Shown here: positions 34,844 to 44,713 of the stretch, in pieces | How the letters are laid out: every line of letters begins with the position of its first letter | Numbering within the stretch: position 1 is the stretch's first letter | Assembly (NCBI GenBank): GCA_016929095.1 | Contig: JAFGJM010000054.1 | Coordinates: 1-64,000 of the forward strand | Origin: Anaerolineales bacterium | GTDB lineage: Bacteria > Chloroflexota > Anaerolineae > Anaerolineales > UBA4823 | DNA: 64,000 bases | Direction of reading: 5' to 3' | Program-made: the position numbers and the translations under genes | The notes under the pieces: generated by a model | What the model saw: only the letters and a program-made list of their open reading frames with translations | Databases searched by the model: none | What the model was told of the DNA's origin: nothing

Positions 34844-35281
34844 ATGTTCCTGGGTCAATATCACCACACCCTCGATGGTAAATACAGATTAATTATACCA
34901 GCTCGCTTTAGAGAGCTGCTTACAGATGGCGCCTATATTATTCATGGATTAGACAAAAATTTAATGGTGATGACAAAAGAAAAATACGAATCGATCAATA
35001 AATGCATCGATGAGCAGAGTTTTACTAATCCAAAAATCCGCGATTTAAGAAGGAGGCTGTTTGCCGGAGGAGATATCCAAAAAGTGGATAGTGCAGGAAG
35101 GATATTGCTGCCCCAATTTCTTAGGGAAGAAGCCGGTATAGTCTCTGATGTGATGCTTGTAGGCGCAGGGAATTACTTCGAAATCTGGGCGCCTGAAAAA
35201 TGGCGCTTAAAGATGGAAAAGATCCAGGATACAGAGGCGAACGAGCAAATGTTCGCGGAGTTCAATATACCCATTGGTTAA
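34844..35281 (+). CDS. mraZ: Transcriptional regulator MraZ
   Basis: MraZ is a double AbrB/SpoVT-fold DNA-binding protein heading the dcw cluster. The 145-residue frame starts MFLGQYHHTLDGKYRLIIPA and has a second copy QKVDSAGRILLPQFLRE. Each copy supplies a DxxGR-type DNA-binding loop (DGKYR, SAGR). The promoter just upstream carries its expected binding repeats. GAGGT precedes the ATG. Confidence 0.97.
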   Translation: MFLGQYHHTLDGKYRLIIPARFRELLTDGAYIIHGLDKNLMVMTKEKYESINKCIDEQSFTNPKIRDLRRRLFAGGDIQKVDSAGRILLPQFLREEAGIVSDVMLVGAGNYFEIWAPEKWRLKMEKIQDTEANEQMFAEFNIPIG

Positions 35282-35288
35282 TCCATTG

Positions 35289-36200
35289 GTGCATTTACCA
35301 GTACTTTACCAAGAAATATTGACTGCATTGCAGCCACGGAGTGGCGGAAGATATATCGATTGCACCCTGGGAGCAGGGGGGCATGCTTTTGGGATTTTGG
35401 AATCCAGTTGCCCGGATGGGCAATTATTGGGGCTGGATGTCGATCCCATCGCATTGGAATTGGCTCAGCAGCGGTTAGGTGATTTCGGGAACCGGGCAAT
35501 CCTTATCAGGGCATCGTATGCCTCGCTAAAAAACCAGTTGGCAATAATAAACTGGCCAAAGGTAGATGGAATCTTGCTAGACCTGGGCGTTTCATCAATG
35601 CAACTGGACGAAGGTAAACGAGGGTTTTCGTTTATGGGCGATGCTCCTTTAGACATGCGCTTTGATCCGCAAAACCCCTTATCGGCACGTGATATCGTCA
35701 ATGATTATTCCGAACAAGAGCTGGCAGACATCATCTACCGATATGGGGAAGAAAAGCGCTCCAGGCAGATTGCCCAAAGGATTGTACGGAGCCGCCCAAT
35801 CAACACCACCGGTGAACTCGCCCATATCATCGCCGGGGTTGCAGGAGGGCGACGTATGAAAATCCACCCTGCCACTCGAACTTTCCAGGCTCTGCGTATT
35901 GCAGTCAACCAAGAGTTAGAAACCCTTCAGAAAACGCTTCCTCAAGCACTTGATGTTCTTGAGTCTGGAGGGCGCATGGCAGTTATCTCTTTCCACTCGT
36001 TGGAAGATCGCATTGTGAAACATTTTTTCCGACAAGAAAGCCGAGATTGCATATGCCCGCCGCATACACCGATTTGCATTTGTGGGCATCATGCTTCCAT
36101 ACGAGAGATGACACGCCAACCGGTAAAACCGCAACCTTCTGAAATAGAAAACAACCCACGTTCACGCAGCGCACGTTTGCGTGTGGCACAAAAAATCTAA
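35289..36200 (+). CDS. rsmH: 16S rRNA m4C1402 methyltransferase RsmH
   Basis: RsmH N4-methylates C1402 of 16S rRNA. The SAM motif is DCTLGAGGHAFGIL near residue 26; DLGVSSMQLDEGKRGFSF and NPLSARDIVNDYSE follow, with ISFHSLEDRIVK near residue 245. GTG 35289 gives MHLPVLYQEIL, matching the family start; a TTG at 35274 would overlap mraZ. It begins 7 bases after the mraZ stop, so reinitiation is likely. 303 residues. Confidence 0.96.
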   Translation: MHLPVLYQEILTALQPRSGGRYIDCTLGAGGHAFGILESSCPDGQLLGLDVDPIALELAQQRLGDFGNRAILIRASYASLKNQLAIINWPKVDGILLDLGVSSMQLDEGKRGFSFMGDAPLDMRFDPQNPLSARDIVNDYSEQELADIIYRYGEEKRSRQIAQRIVRSRPINTTGELAHIIAGVAGGRRMKIHPATRTFQALRIAVNQELETLQKTLPQALDVLESGGRMAVISFHSLEDRIVKHFFRQESRDCICPPHTPICICGHHASIREMTRQPVKPQPSEIENNPRSRSARLRVAQKI

Positions 36201-36301
36201 TATTAATCTTTACTGAGTTCTAATGGCATGACACTTGCAAGCTTGTTGAGTAGATATCGTACCTTCTGATATTTATATTATTACACCTGCAGGAGGAAAC
36301 G

Positions 36302-36781
36302 ATGAAAAACATCAAAGAATTTAGACAGGCATATTTGCAAACTCCATGGCGAAAACAAATGCAGGTCGTTGGAGTATTTTTGCTTTGTTTATTAATTCCA
36401 ACGCTGGTAACCAGCATTTATTTGAACGTCACGGTGCGAGCAGCCGCAAGTGGACGAGAAATATTGCTTATGCAAGATGAAATTGAAACCTATGAACTGG
36501 AAAATGCTGACTTGCAAACGCAATTAGGCATTGTTACCTCCGCCGCGGAAATGGAAAAGAAAGCGGAGGATTTAGGTTTTCAGCGTATACAACAAGGGGA
36601 TGCCTTGTATCTGGTTGTTCCGGGATATACCCCCAGACAATCGGTGACCATAGCGCCGCCACCTAAATCTATTAAAACCATTACGATAGCCATGCCGCCC
36701 GATTTTTCTCAATCTTTGATTGACCTGGTCAAACAAAAAATTCAAATTGAGGCTCTATCAACGAAGGGGACGGCGCGATGA
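36302..36781 (+). CDS. ftsL: FtsL-like cell division membrane protein
   Basis: The position between rsmH and the division transpeptidase is that of ftsL. The 159-residue product has a short cytoplasmic start, one membrane helix (about residues 22-42), a coiled coil (EIETYELENADLQTQL) and an extended C-terminal tail. FtsL proteins diverge strongly and are assigned by topology and context, which fits here. AGGAGGAAACG precedes the ATG. Its stop overlaps the ftsI start (ATGA). Confidence 0.78.
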   Translation: MKNIKEFRQAYLQTPWRKQMQVVGVFLLCLLIPTLVTSIYLNVTVRAAASGREILLMQDEIETYELENADLQTQLGIVTSAAEMEKKAEDLGFQRIQQGDALYLVVPGYTPRQSVTIAPPPKSIKTITIAMPPDFSQSLIDLVKQKIQIEALSTKGTAR

Positions 36782-38550
36782 ACAACGAAAATGTCTGGCG
36801 GTATACATTGTTAGGCGCCATTTTTTCTTTGTTAGGTTTTTTAGTTTTAGGAAAGTTGGTGAGTTTTCAACTCGATCCTGAGAGTAAAAAACAATTCGTT
36901 GAGGAGCAAGATAAATACAGCGGGGGATGGCATACGGTTTATCCTGCTCGAGGGCAGATCACCGATCGTTGGGGGCATTTAATGGCTGGCAATGTAACCA
37001 TGTATGAAGTGGGCGTTAATTTGGAACATGTTAAGAACCCCCACACAATTGCTCTTACATTAAATGTGATATTGGGTTTGGATTATGCCGAAATCATGAA
37101 ATCGATTGAGAATCCTCCCCAGGGATTGGTTTATCTGGTTTTGGATGATTATGTATCAAAAGCAGATCTTGAACGGCTTCAAAAATATAAGGATGAAATC
37201 GGAAATACTTACGGCGCCATAACGGGCAAAGACGCCCCGAGTTTGGATGGTTTGACATGGGTGCCCAAGCTTCAACGCATATATCCCGAAAAATCTTTAG
37301 CATCCAATCTTTTAGGATTTGTGGGGCGCGATGATTCCGGGAAGATAAAAGGGTATTTTGGTGTAGAAGCCAATTACGACGATCTACTCGCAGGGGTTCC
37401 GGTGACGGTTTGGATTCCCAATGATCCCAATCGCGTGGAAAAATTACCCACTGTTCCGGAGGGAACCAGCCTGGTGCTGACAATTGATCGTGAAATTCAA
37501 CGCTCTATGGAAGATATTGTGGACGCGTCGCTTGATGAGACGGGTGCGAAATCGGCAACCATTGTGGTGCTCGACCCAAAAACCGGTGAGATTTTAGCCA
37601 TGGCTACCACGCCCCGTCTGGATTTAAATAAATATTGGAATTATGTGGAAATTTTCAGGGACAGCACACCTTTCAACCGGGGGGTAAGCGAAGCCTATGA
37701 ACCCGGCTCGGTGTATAAGGTTTTAACGATGGCGGCGGCTTTGGATAAAGGGGTGGTGAAACCACAAACCGAATTTATCGATACCGGAAAAATCGAAGTC
37801 GGTGGGGCAGAAATCTACAACTGGAACTCCGGTGTTTGGGGTCCTCAAACCATGATTGGTTGTATGCAACACTCGTTGAATGTGTGTTTAGCATGGATCG
37901 CCACCCAGGTAGGAGCAAAAGATTTTTACAGCTATATGAAAGCTTTTGGAATTGGACACCTTACAGGTGTAGATTTAGCTGGCGAAGTCGCCGGGCGGTT
38001 GAAAATCCCCGGAGATACCGATTGGTACGACGCAGAATTGGGTACGAATTCTTTTGGACAAGGCGTTTCAACCACACCATTGCAAATGGCTACCGCGGTT
38101 TCGGCAATTGCCAATAAAGGCAAGATGATGTACCCGCATATTGTACGCTCGATCATCAGCAACGGTCACCAATATGATACGGAGCCGCGTGTATTAAGTA
38201 TCCCCCTCTCAGAAGAAACAGCGGTCACTTTAACAGATATGCTGGCTGAATCCTTAGAGAAAGAAGCCTCCGATGCGTTAGTGGAAGGTTATCGGGTAGC
38301 GGGGAAGACCGGTACAGGGGAAATCCCCACACCATATGGGTATACCAGCGATGTCACCAATACTTCGTTTGTGGGTTGGGGACCGGTGGATGATCCCAGC
38401 TTTGTGGTTTATATATGGTTGGAAAAACCACTCACGTCCATCTGGGGTTCTGAAGTCGCCGCGCCGATATTCCCCAGGATTGTTAACAAACTGGTGGTTT
38501 TAATGAATATTCCGCCAGATGATGTGAGATATGAACTTTATGGGCAATAA
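36778..38550 (+). CDS. ftsI: Septal peptidoglycan transpeptidase (FtsI/PBP3 type)
   Basis: This penicillin-binding protein cross-links septal peptidoglycan. After one N-terminal helix (residues about 9-29) come the dimerisation domain (RGQITDRWGHLMA) and the transpeptidase domain with SVYK as the SxxK active-site motif (PGSVYKVLTM), SLN as SxN (HSLNVCLAW) and KTGTGE as KTG. The length is 590 residues. It overlaps ftsL by 4 bases, and murF starts 3 bases after its stop. Confidence 0.95.
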   Translation: MNNENVWRYTLLGAIFSLLGFLVLGKLVSFQLDPESKKQFVEEQDKYSGGWHTVYPARGQITDRWGHLMAGNVTMYEVGVNLEHVKNPHTIALTLNVILGLDYAEIMKSIENPPQGLVYLVLDDYVSKADLERLQKYKDEIGNTYGAITGKDAPSLDGLTWVPKLQRIYPEKSLASNLLGFVGRDDSGKIKGYFGVEANYDDLLAGVPVTVWIPNDPNRVEKLPTVPEGTSLVLTIDREIQRSMEDIVDASLDETGAKSATIVVLDPKTGEILAMATTPRLDLNKYWNYVEIFRDSTPFNRGVSEAYEPGSVYKVLTMAAALDKGVVKPQTEFIDTGKIEVGGAEIYNWNSGVWGPQTMIGCMQHSLNVCLAWIATQVGAKDFYSYMKAFGIGHLTGVDLAGEVAGRLKIPGDTDWYDAELGTNSFGQGVSTTPLQMATAVSAIANKGKMMYPHIVRSIISNGHQYDTEPRVLSIPLSEETAVTLTDMLAESLEKEASDALVEGYRVAGKTGTGEIPTPYGYTSDVTNTSFVGWGPVDDPSFVVYIWLEKPLTSIWGSEVAAPIFPRIVNKLVVLMNIPPDDVRYELYGQ

Positions 38551-38553
38551 TCT

Positions 38554-39975
38554 ATGCTAACCCTGGCTGATGTAATCGAAGCTCTCACCGGTCAACGACC
38601 GCTTCACGCCTCTCAGGGTATTACGGGAGCCGTGATCGATTCGCGGGAGGTTGTTCCCGGGGCTATGTTTATCGCTCTTTCCGGTGAGCGAGTAGATGGT
38701 CATGACTTCATCGGCGAAGTTTTCAAGAATGGGGCTTGCCTGGCTTTAGTTCAAAAAGACCTTTCGGCGGCTTTTCCAACGATTGATCTGCGGATTTCTG
38801 GGCGTTCACTCATCGATCAGTCATTTGAGTTGCCGCTGTGTTTGTTGGTGGAAGACAGTCTATCGGCATTACAAAAAATCGCCGCATTTTGGCGTAGGAA
38901 GCTATCCCTGCGAGTGATTGGCATCACCGGCAGTGTGGGAAAATCGACCACAAAAGAGTTGACAACGGAAGTTTTAAAACGGAGATTTCGAACGCATAAG
39001 AATCCCGGCAATTTGAATAACGAAATTGGATTGCCCTTGACTTTGTTACACCTGACAGAAAATCATCAATGCGCAGTTTTGGAGATGGGGTTTTATGTGC
39101 CGGGAGAAATTGCCCTTTTATGTGATCTGGCGCTGCCTCAAGTTGGTGTGGTGACCAATATCGGAACAGTGCACGCTGAAAGAGCCGGGACACAGATAGA
39201 TATCGCGCGTGGAAAAGCCGAACTGGTCCAGGCATTACCTGCGGCGCCCGATGGTGTGGCGATATTAAATTATGACGATCCTCTGGTGCGCGCCATGGCA
39301 GAACTAACCGAAGCCAGGATTTTTTATTATGGATTGGATTCCAACGCCGATTTGTGGGCAGATCAGGTTGAAGGATTGGGGCTGGATGGTATTAAATTCC
39401 AGTTGCACTTCAGGAACGAGACTTTACATTTGCGGGTGCCTTTAATTGGCCGGCATTCCGTTCATACGGTTTTGCGCGCTTCGGCTGTTGGGTTAGTTGA
39501 GGGATTGACCTGGCAGGAAATTGTCAATGGATTGCGCACTGAGCAAACCCAGCTCCGTTTATTTGCTGTACGGGGTATGCGGGGCGCTTTATTGCTGGAT
39601 GATACTTATAATGCATCCCCGGAATCGACGCTGGCCGCCTTGAATCTGTTAGAAGAATTGGATGGGAAGCATCTGGCTGTGCTGGGCGATATGCTTGAAT
39701 TGGGCATTTATGAACGTAAAGGGCATGAAATGGTTGGTGTGCGCGCCGCAGAAATCGTGGACGAATTGATCACGGTTGGCAAACGTGGACACATGATCGC
39801 TGAGGCAGCCAGGAGGGCAGGTTTAAGGGCAGATGTGATTACTGAGTTGGATGACAGCGATGCGGCTGTTGTATATCTAACCGACCGCTTATGTGAAAAT
39901 GATGTGGTATTGATCAAAGGTTCACATAGCATGCAAATGGATCGGATTGTAGCAGCATTGGAGCAAAGAGAATGA
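38554..39975 (+). CDS. murF: UDP-MurNAc-tripeptide-D-Ala-D-Ala ligase MurF
   Basis: MurF adds D-Ala-D-Ala to complete the peptidoglycan precursor peptide. ATP-binding GITGSVGKSTTKELT lies near residue 127, KNPGNLNNEIGLPLTLL follows, and LLLDDTYNASPEST is the C-terminal ligase motif. It has 473 residues. It overlaps mraY by 4 bases. Confidence 0.96.
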   Translation: MLTLADVIEALTGQRPLHASQGITGAVIDSREVVPGAMFIALSGERVDGHDFIGEVFKNGACLALVQKDLSAAFPTIDLRISGRSLIDQSFELPLCLLVEDSLSALQKIAAFWRRKLSLRVIGITGSVGKSTTKELTTEVLKRRFRTHKNPGNLNNEIGLPLTLLHLTENHQCAVLEMGFYVPGEIALLCDLALPQVGVVTNIGTVHAERAGTQIDIARGKAELVQALPAAPDGVAILNYDDPLVRAMAELTEARIFYYGLDSNADLWADQVEGLGLDGIKFQLHFRNETLHLRVPLIGRHSVHTVLRASAVGLVEGLTWQEIVNGLRTEQTQLRLFAVRGMRGALLLDDTYNASPESTLAALNLLEELDGKHLAVLGDMLELGIYERKGHEMVGVRAAEIVDELITVGKRGHMIAEAARRAGLRADVITELDDSDAAVVYLTDRLCENDVVLIKGSHSMQMDRIVAALEQRE

Positions 39976-40979
39976 GTCAGACAACGATGACGCTGTCTCT
40001 GGCAGGTTTTGCCTTCATGTTGACCATAATATGGGGTACGCCCTTATTGCGGGTTTTGCGTCATTACAAGTTAGGGAAGTCGATCCGAATTGAAGGACCG
40101 CAGCGCCATTTTACAAAAATGGGTACGCCCACCATGGGCGGGGTCTTGATCGTTTTGCCGGTGTTGTTGATCACCATTCTATTGAACGCTGCCTCGTTAG
40201 CTGGATTCACGGTTTTGGGACGCTCGGTCTTATTGCCAATGGGTGTGATGGTTATCTACGCACTTCTGGGGGCTGTTGACGATTGGGCTGGAATAAAGGG
40301 CAAGGCTAAAGGTGTTGGTCTCAGCGCACGCACCAAATTTCTTGTCCAGATTGCATTTGCATTGATTACTGCAGTGGGCTTGAAGTATTTTCTCGATGTA
40401 CCCGATCTCTATCTGCCTGGCGTAAAAGGAAAGGTGGGCTTGGGTGTTTTTTATATTCCGATTGCCATGTTTTTTATTGTGGGCTTTTCAAACGCCATCA
40501 ATTTGACTGACGGGCTGGATGGATTGGCGGGTTTAATATCAGCGACGGCTTTCGCCAGCTATGGAGGGATTGCTCTTCTCCAGCACCAGGTCTTCCTGGC
40601 AAGGTTTTGTTTTGCTTTGGTAGGCGCCATTTTTGGTTTCTTGTGGTTCAATGTGCACCCGGCGGAATTGTTTATGGGTGATACGGGTTCATTGTCATTG
40701 GGAGCGACACTGGCTGTTGTGGCTTTAATGACCGGGCAATGGATCCTTTTGCCGATCATTGCAATCATTCCGGTAAGTATTACCTTAAGTGATATTATTC
40801 AGGTTTCTTATTTTCGGTATACAAAACGAAAGTATGGAGAGGGGAGGCGGGTGTTTAAAATGGCGCCTCTCCAGCATCATTTTGAATTATCCGGTTGGAG
40901 CGAAACACAGGTTGTCCAACGATTTTGGTTAATCAGTTTATTATCAGCCATGATTGGTGTAGCGCTGGCATTAGTTTGA
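39972..40979 (+). CDS. mraY: Phospho-MurNAc-pentapeptide translocase MraY
   Basis: MraY transfers phospho-MurNAc-pentapeptide to undecaprenyl phosphate, making lipid I in the membrane. Motifs: TPTMGGVLI, the Asp pair in GAVDDWAGIKGKAKG, NLTDGLDGLAG, HPAELFMGDTGSLSLG and the late KMAPLQHHFELSGWSE. The 335 residues form about ten helices. ATGA overlap with murF. Confidence 0.97.
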   Translation: MSQTTMTLSLAGFAFMLTIIWGTPLLRVLRHYKLGKSIRIEGPQRHFTKMGTPTMGGVLIVLPVLLITILLNAASLAGFTVLGRSVLLPMGVMVIYALLGAVDDWAGIKGKAKGVGLSARTKFLVQIAFALITAVGLKYFLDVPDLYLPGVKGKVGLGVFYIPIAMFFIVGFSNAINLTDGLDGLAGLISATAFASYGGIALLQHQVFLARFCFALVGAIFGFLWFNVHPAELFMGDTGSLSLGATLAVVALMTGQWILLPIIAIIPVSITLSDIIQVSYFRYTKRKYGEGRRVFKMAPLQHHFELSGWSETQVVQRFWLISLLSAMIGVALALV

Positions 40980-40996
40980 TCGATGAGGTTTGCGTT

Positions 40997-42412
40997 TTGA
41001 AGAATTCGAGTCAATCCGGTTTTTGGAATAACAAACGAGTTTTGGTTATTGGCGCAGCTCGTCAGGGCATCGCTTTGGCTCGATTTCTCGAAGGGCGCGG
41101 CGCGCATGTGATCCTAAACGATCGTAAACCGGAAGCAGAATTGATTTCTGCTCGAGATATGCTAGCGGATACAACAGTTGAATGGGTGTGTGGCGATCAC
41201 CCGTTAAGTTTGTTGAATCGGGCGGAGATTATTTGCATTTCGGGCGGCGTTCCATTAACCTTGCCTTTGGTTGCTGAAGGTATAAAACGCGGCATTTTTC
41301 TCTCCAATGATTCGCAAATATTCCTGGAAACAGCGCAATGCAAAACGGTTGGCATCACCGGTTCAGCCGGAAAAACAACCACCACTACCCTGGTGGGTCG
41401 CATAGCTGAAGCAGCCGTGAATATGCCAAATGCATCCTATCGCAAGGCTTGGGTTGGCGGGAATATTGGCAACCCTTTGATCGCGCATGTTGATGATATG
41501 TCCGTAGACGATTTGGCTGTTCTAGAATTATCCAGTTTCCAATTGGAAATCATGACCAAATCACCTCATGTGGCAGCCATTCTTAATATCACCCCCAACC
41601 ACCTGGACCGTCATGGGAATATGGCAGCTTATACCGCCGCCAAAGTGCGAATTTTGCAAAATCAAAATCGGGAAGATATCGCCATTATCGGACAAGATGA
41701 CCCAGGCGCCTGGAATCAGGTGGATAAGGTGCGCGGCAAACTAATAACCTTTGGTTTTGATGATCCGGGGATCGGAGAGATTGGGGTCTTTTCACAGGAT
41801 GGCTCGGTTTATTTACGTAAAGGAGAAAAAATCCACCTGCTGGTGAAAAGAGAGTTGGTTGGATTACGAGGCAAACACAATTTGATGAATGTGATTGCAG
41901 CCTGTGCAATCGCCTGGGGTGCGGGGCTGCCGGAAGCCTGTATGCCAATTGGTGTGGAAGGCTTCAAGGGCGTCGCCCACCGTCTGGAATTTGTGCGCAC
42001 GGTGAGAGGGGCGTTCTGGTACAACGATTCGATTGCCACCGCACCAGAAAGATCCATAGCAGCCATTCGCTCATTTGATGAGCCATTAATTCTTCTCTCT
42101 GGCGGACGGGATAAGGATTTACCCTGGCAAGATTTCGTTAGAGTGGTCAAAGACAGGGTAAGACATTTAATCGTATTTGGTGAAGCGGCAGAAAAAATCT
42201 TGCGAAGTATGAATTCCGATTCAGAGAAACGAATCACGATTACAAGGTGCCAAGGTCTGAAAGAAGCCGTGTTTACCGCTGCGAGATTAGCCCAACCTGG
42301 TGATGTGATTTTGTTGTCTCCAGGCGGTACAAGTTTTGACGAATTTCGCGATTTTGAGGAGCGTGGAGAATGTTTTCGCCGATGGGTGATGCAGCTACCA
42401 GACGGGGAATGA
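40997..42412 (+). CDS. murD: UDP-MurNAc-L-Ala:D-Glu ligase MurD
   Basis: MurD adds D-glutamate. It shows VLVIGAARQGIALARFLEGRG at the start, ATP-binding GITGSAGKTTTTTLVG near residue 120, NITPNHLDRHGN and WYNDSIATAPERSIAAI. The start is TTG 40997, chosen because GATGAGG precedes it and an upstream extension would run inside mraY. 471 residues. Its stop overlaps the ftsW ATG. Confidence 0.95.
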   Translation: MKNSSQSGFWNNKRVLVIGAARQGIALARFLEGRGAHVILNDRKPEAELISARDMLADTTVEWVCGDHPLSLLNRAEIICISGGVPLTLPLVAEGIKRGIFLSNDSQIFLETAQCKTVGITGSAGKTTTTTLVGRIAEAAVNMPNASYRKAWVGGNIGNPLIAHVDDMSVDDLAVLELSSFQLEIMTKSPHVAAILNITPNHLDRHGNMAAYTAAKVRILQNQNREDIAIIGQDDPGAWNQVDKVRGKLITFGFDDPGIGEIGVFSQDGSVYLRKGEKIHLLVKRELVGLRGKHNLMNVIAACAIAWGAGLPEACMPIGVEGFKGVAHRLEFVRTVRGAFWYNDSIATAPERSIAAIRSFDEPLILLSGGRDKDLPWQDFVRVVKDRVRHLIVFGEAAEKILRSMNSDSEKRITITRCQGLKEAVFTAARLAQPGDVILLSPGGTSFDEFRDFEERGECFRRWVMQLPDGE

Positions 42413-43644
42413 ACCCTACCAAACCCTTGCCAACCAAACCACAGCGAAAGCATATTTACCTGGGTTTGGATGCACCTATGTTGTTGGTGACTATTACATT
42501 GGTGATCTTTGGCATGGTGATGGTTTATTCCGCCAGTACAGATTATTCTTTATTACTATACGGTGAAGCCAATCGGATATTTATGCGCCAGTTGCAGGTG
42601 TTTGGATTAAGCATCATAGCCGTGATCTTATTGACATTTTTTGATTATCGTTGGTGGCTAAAATTAGCGCTGCCCGCCTTAGGTGTCACGATACTCGCCC
42701 TTTTTGCCGTATTGGTGATCAATGAAGAACGTCACGGAGCTGTGCGAACCTTGTGGGAAGGGTCTATTCAGCCGTCGGAACTGGCGAAATTGGTAATGGT
42801 CATTTATCTTTCGGTTTGGTTATATTCCAAGCGAGAAATTCTCAAAGATGTGAAATTTGGGTTAATCCCCATGGCTGGCATTATGGGTATTGTGGGCGGT
42901 TTAATCATCGTCCAACCGGATATCAGCGCCTTTATCACCATATTTATCCTGGGAGGCACTTTATTCTTCCTGGCAGGTGGTGATTTGAAGCAGATTTTCA
43001 TCCTGATCGTGATAGCAACGTTGGTTGGATCACTGATTGTTTTATGGAGTGACACAGGCAGCCAGCGCATCAACAGTTTCCTGCCCGGCTTGGTGGACCC
43101 TATGCAAGCGCCATATCATGTCCGGCGGTCGATGGAAGCCATGGTGAGTGGAGGCTGGTTTGGTGTGGGTATTGGGAAAGCATTGACCAAATATACCGGA
43201 TTGCCTGTGCCGCCAACCGATAGTATTTTTGCTGTGGTGAGTGAAGAAACCGGTGTTATTGGAGCCATGATATTGATCGCATTATATATGGTGTTCTTGT
43301 GGCGAGGATTAACCATTGCCCGTCGTGCTCCGGACGGATTGGGTTCGCTTTTAGCAGCCGGATTATCGTTGTGGATTGTCATGGAAGCATTGATCAATAT
43401 GGCGGTTATGGTAAACTTGCTGCCCTTCGCCGGGAATGCCCTTCCGTTTATTAGCTACGGCGGCTCCAACTTGTTTGTTTCATTATGTGCGGTAGGAATC
43501 TTGTTAAATATATCGCGTTTGTCAACTAAGACCAAGGAAGACGAAGGGAGATTTTTCGGTGAGGTTATTGATTTGCGCTGGCGGAACAGGCGGCGGCGTG
43601 TACCCGGCACTCGCCGTGTGGGAAGCTTTAAACCAAAGGCATGA
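42409..43644 (+). CDS. ftsW: SEDS peptidoglycan glycosyltransferase FtsW
   Basis: FtsW polymerises septal glycan from lipid II. The 411-residue protein has about ten helices and SEDS motifs VMVYSAS near the first helix, GSIQPSELAKLVMVIYL, and at the end GNALPFISYGGSNLFVSL. Context between murD and murG favours FtsW over RodA. The ATG at 42409 overlaps the murD stop (ATGA); an upstream ATG at 42370 is possible. The basic tail (RWRNRRRRVPGTRR) overlaps murG by 86 bases. Confidence 0.94.
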   Translation: MNPTKPLPTKPQRKHIYLGLDAPMLLVTITLVIFGMVMVYSASTDYSLLLYGEANRIFMRQLQVFGLSIIAVILLTFFDYRWWLKLALPALGVTILALFAVLVINEERHGAVRTLWEGSIQPSELAKLVMVIYLSVWLYSKREILKDVKFGLIPMAGIMGIVGGLIIVQPDISAFITIFILGGTLFFLAGGDLKQIFILIVIATLVGSLIVLWSDTGSQRINSFLPGLVDPMQAPYHVRRSMEAMVSGGWFGVGIGKALTKYTGLPVPPTDSIFAVVSEETGVIGAMILIALYMVFLWRGLTIARRAPDGLGSLLAAGLSLWIVMEALINMAVMVNLLPFAGNALPFISYGGSNLFVSLCAVGILLNISRLSTKTKEDEGRFFGEVIDLRWRNRRRRVPGTRRVGSFKPKA

Positions 43645-44713
43645 TCAAGAAGGGCTGCATGTACTTTGGGTTGGGAGTATTGGCGGTATGGAAGCTGATT
43701 TGGTAATGCGCAAAGGGTTAGCCTACAAAGCGGTGCCTGCTGCAGGCGTGCATGGCGTTGGTATTAAGAACTTGCCTCGAAATATTTGGCAGGTGGGGCG
43801 CGGTATGCTTGCTTCTCGACGGATATTGAAATCTTTCCAGCCGGATGTTATGTTTTTCACCGGCGGATATGTCGCCGTCCCCATGGCATTATCATCACGC
43901 ACCTTTATGGCTAAAGCGCAAAGACCTGCCAGCCTTCTATATGTGCCGGATATCGAACCCGGCTTAGCCCTTAAAACCCTGGCAAAATTCTCCGATGAAA
44001 TTGCCTTGACGGTAGATGATACGAACCAATATCTTCCTGCCAAAAGCCGAACCATGACTTGCGGATATCCCATTCGTCCGGGATTATCTTCCTGGGCTCA
44101 CAATGAAACGAAAAAACAAGAAGCGCTGCGTATGTTTGGGCTATCCGCTGAATTGCCCACGCTATTGGTTTTTGGGGGCAGTAAGGGCGCCCGCTCAATT
44201 AATCGTGCCTTATTCGCGGCTTTACCTGAACTGCTCAACATTTGTCAGGTAGTACATATCAGCGGTCAATTGGATTGGAATGAGGTAGTGGAAGCGCAAA
44301 ATTCACTGGTTGAGAAAACTTCTTCGGAATTAGCCAATCGCTATAAGGCATTTCCATACCTTCATGAAGAGATGGGACCGGCGCTGGCAATTGCCGATCT
44401 GGTTGTATCGCGCGCAGGGGCATCGATATTAGGTGAATTCCCTTGTTTTGGCCTACCGGCAATCCTGTTTCCATATCCATTTGCCTGGCGTTATCAATAT
44501 ATCAATGCCAGTTACCTTGAGAGTAGAGGCGCGGCGGTATTGATCAAAGATAGCGATTTAAATCAAAAATTACTTTCCAGCGTTCGACAATTACTCGATG
44601 ACCCAATCCGCCTCGAGGCGATGAGAATAGGTATGGGCAGGCTTGCCAAACCTGACGCGGCCGAATCAATTGCCGATATATTGGAACGCATGGCGATGGG
44701 AGGTTCCAAATGA
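43559..44713 (+). CDS. murG: UDP-GlcNAc:lipid I N-acetylglucosaminyltransferase MurG
   Basis: MurG makes lipid II. The N-terminal Gly-rich loop CAGGTGGGVYPALAVWE, FFTGGYVAVPMALS and the UDP-binding VVSRAGASILGEFPCFGLPAIL are diagnostic. GTG 43559 has GGGAG nine bases upstream inside ftsW, so the 86-base overlap is real. 384 residues. The product is a peripheral membrane GT-B enzyme. Confidence 0.96.
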   Translation: MRLLICAGGTGGGVYPALAVWEALNQRHDQEGLHVLWVGSIGGMEADLVMRKGLAYKAVPAAGVHGVGIKNLPRNIWQVGRGMLASRRILKSFQPDVMFFTGGYVAVPMALSSRTFMAKAQRPASLLYVPDIEPGLALKTLAKFSDEIALTVDDTNQYLPAKSRTMTCGYPIRPGLSSWAHNETKKQEALRMFGLSAELPTLLVFGGSKGARSINRALFAALPELLNICQVVHISGQLDWNEVVEAQNSLVEKTSSELANRYKAFPYLHEEMGPALAIADLVVSRAGASILGEFPCFGLPAILFPYPFAWRYQYINASYLESRGAAVLIKDSDLNQKLLSSVRQLLDDPIRLEAMRIGMGRLAKPDAAESIADILERMAMGGSK

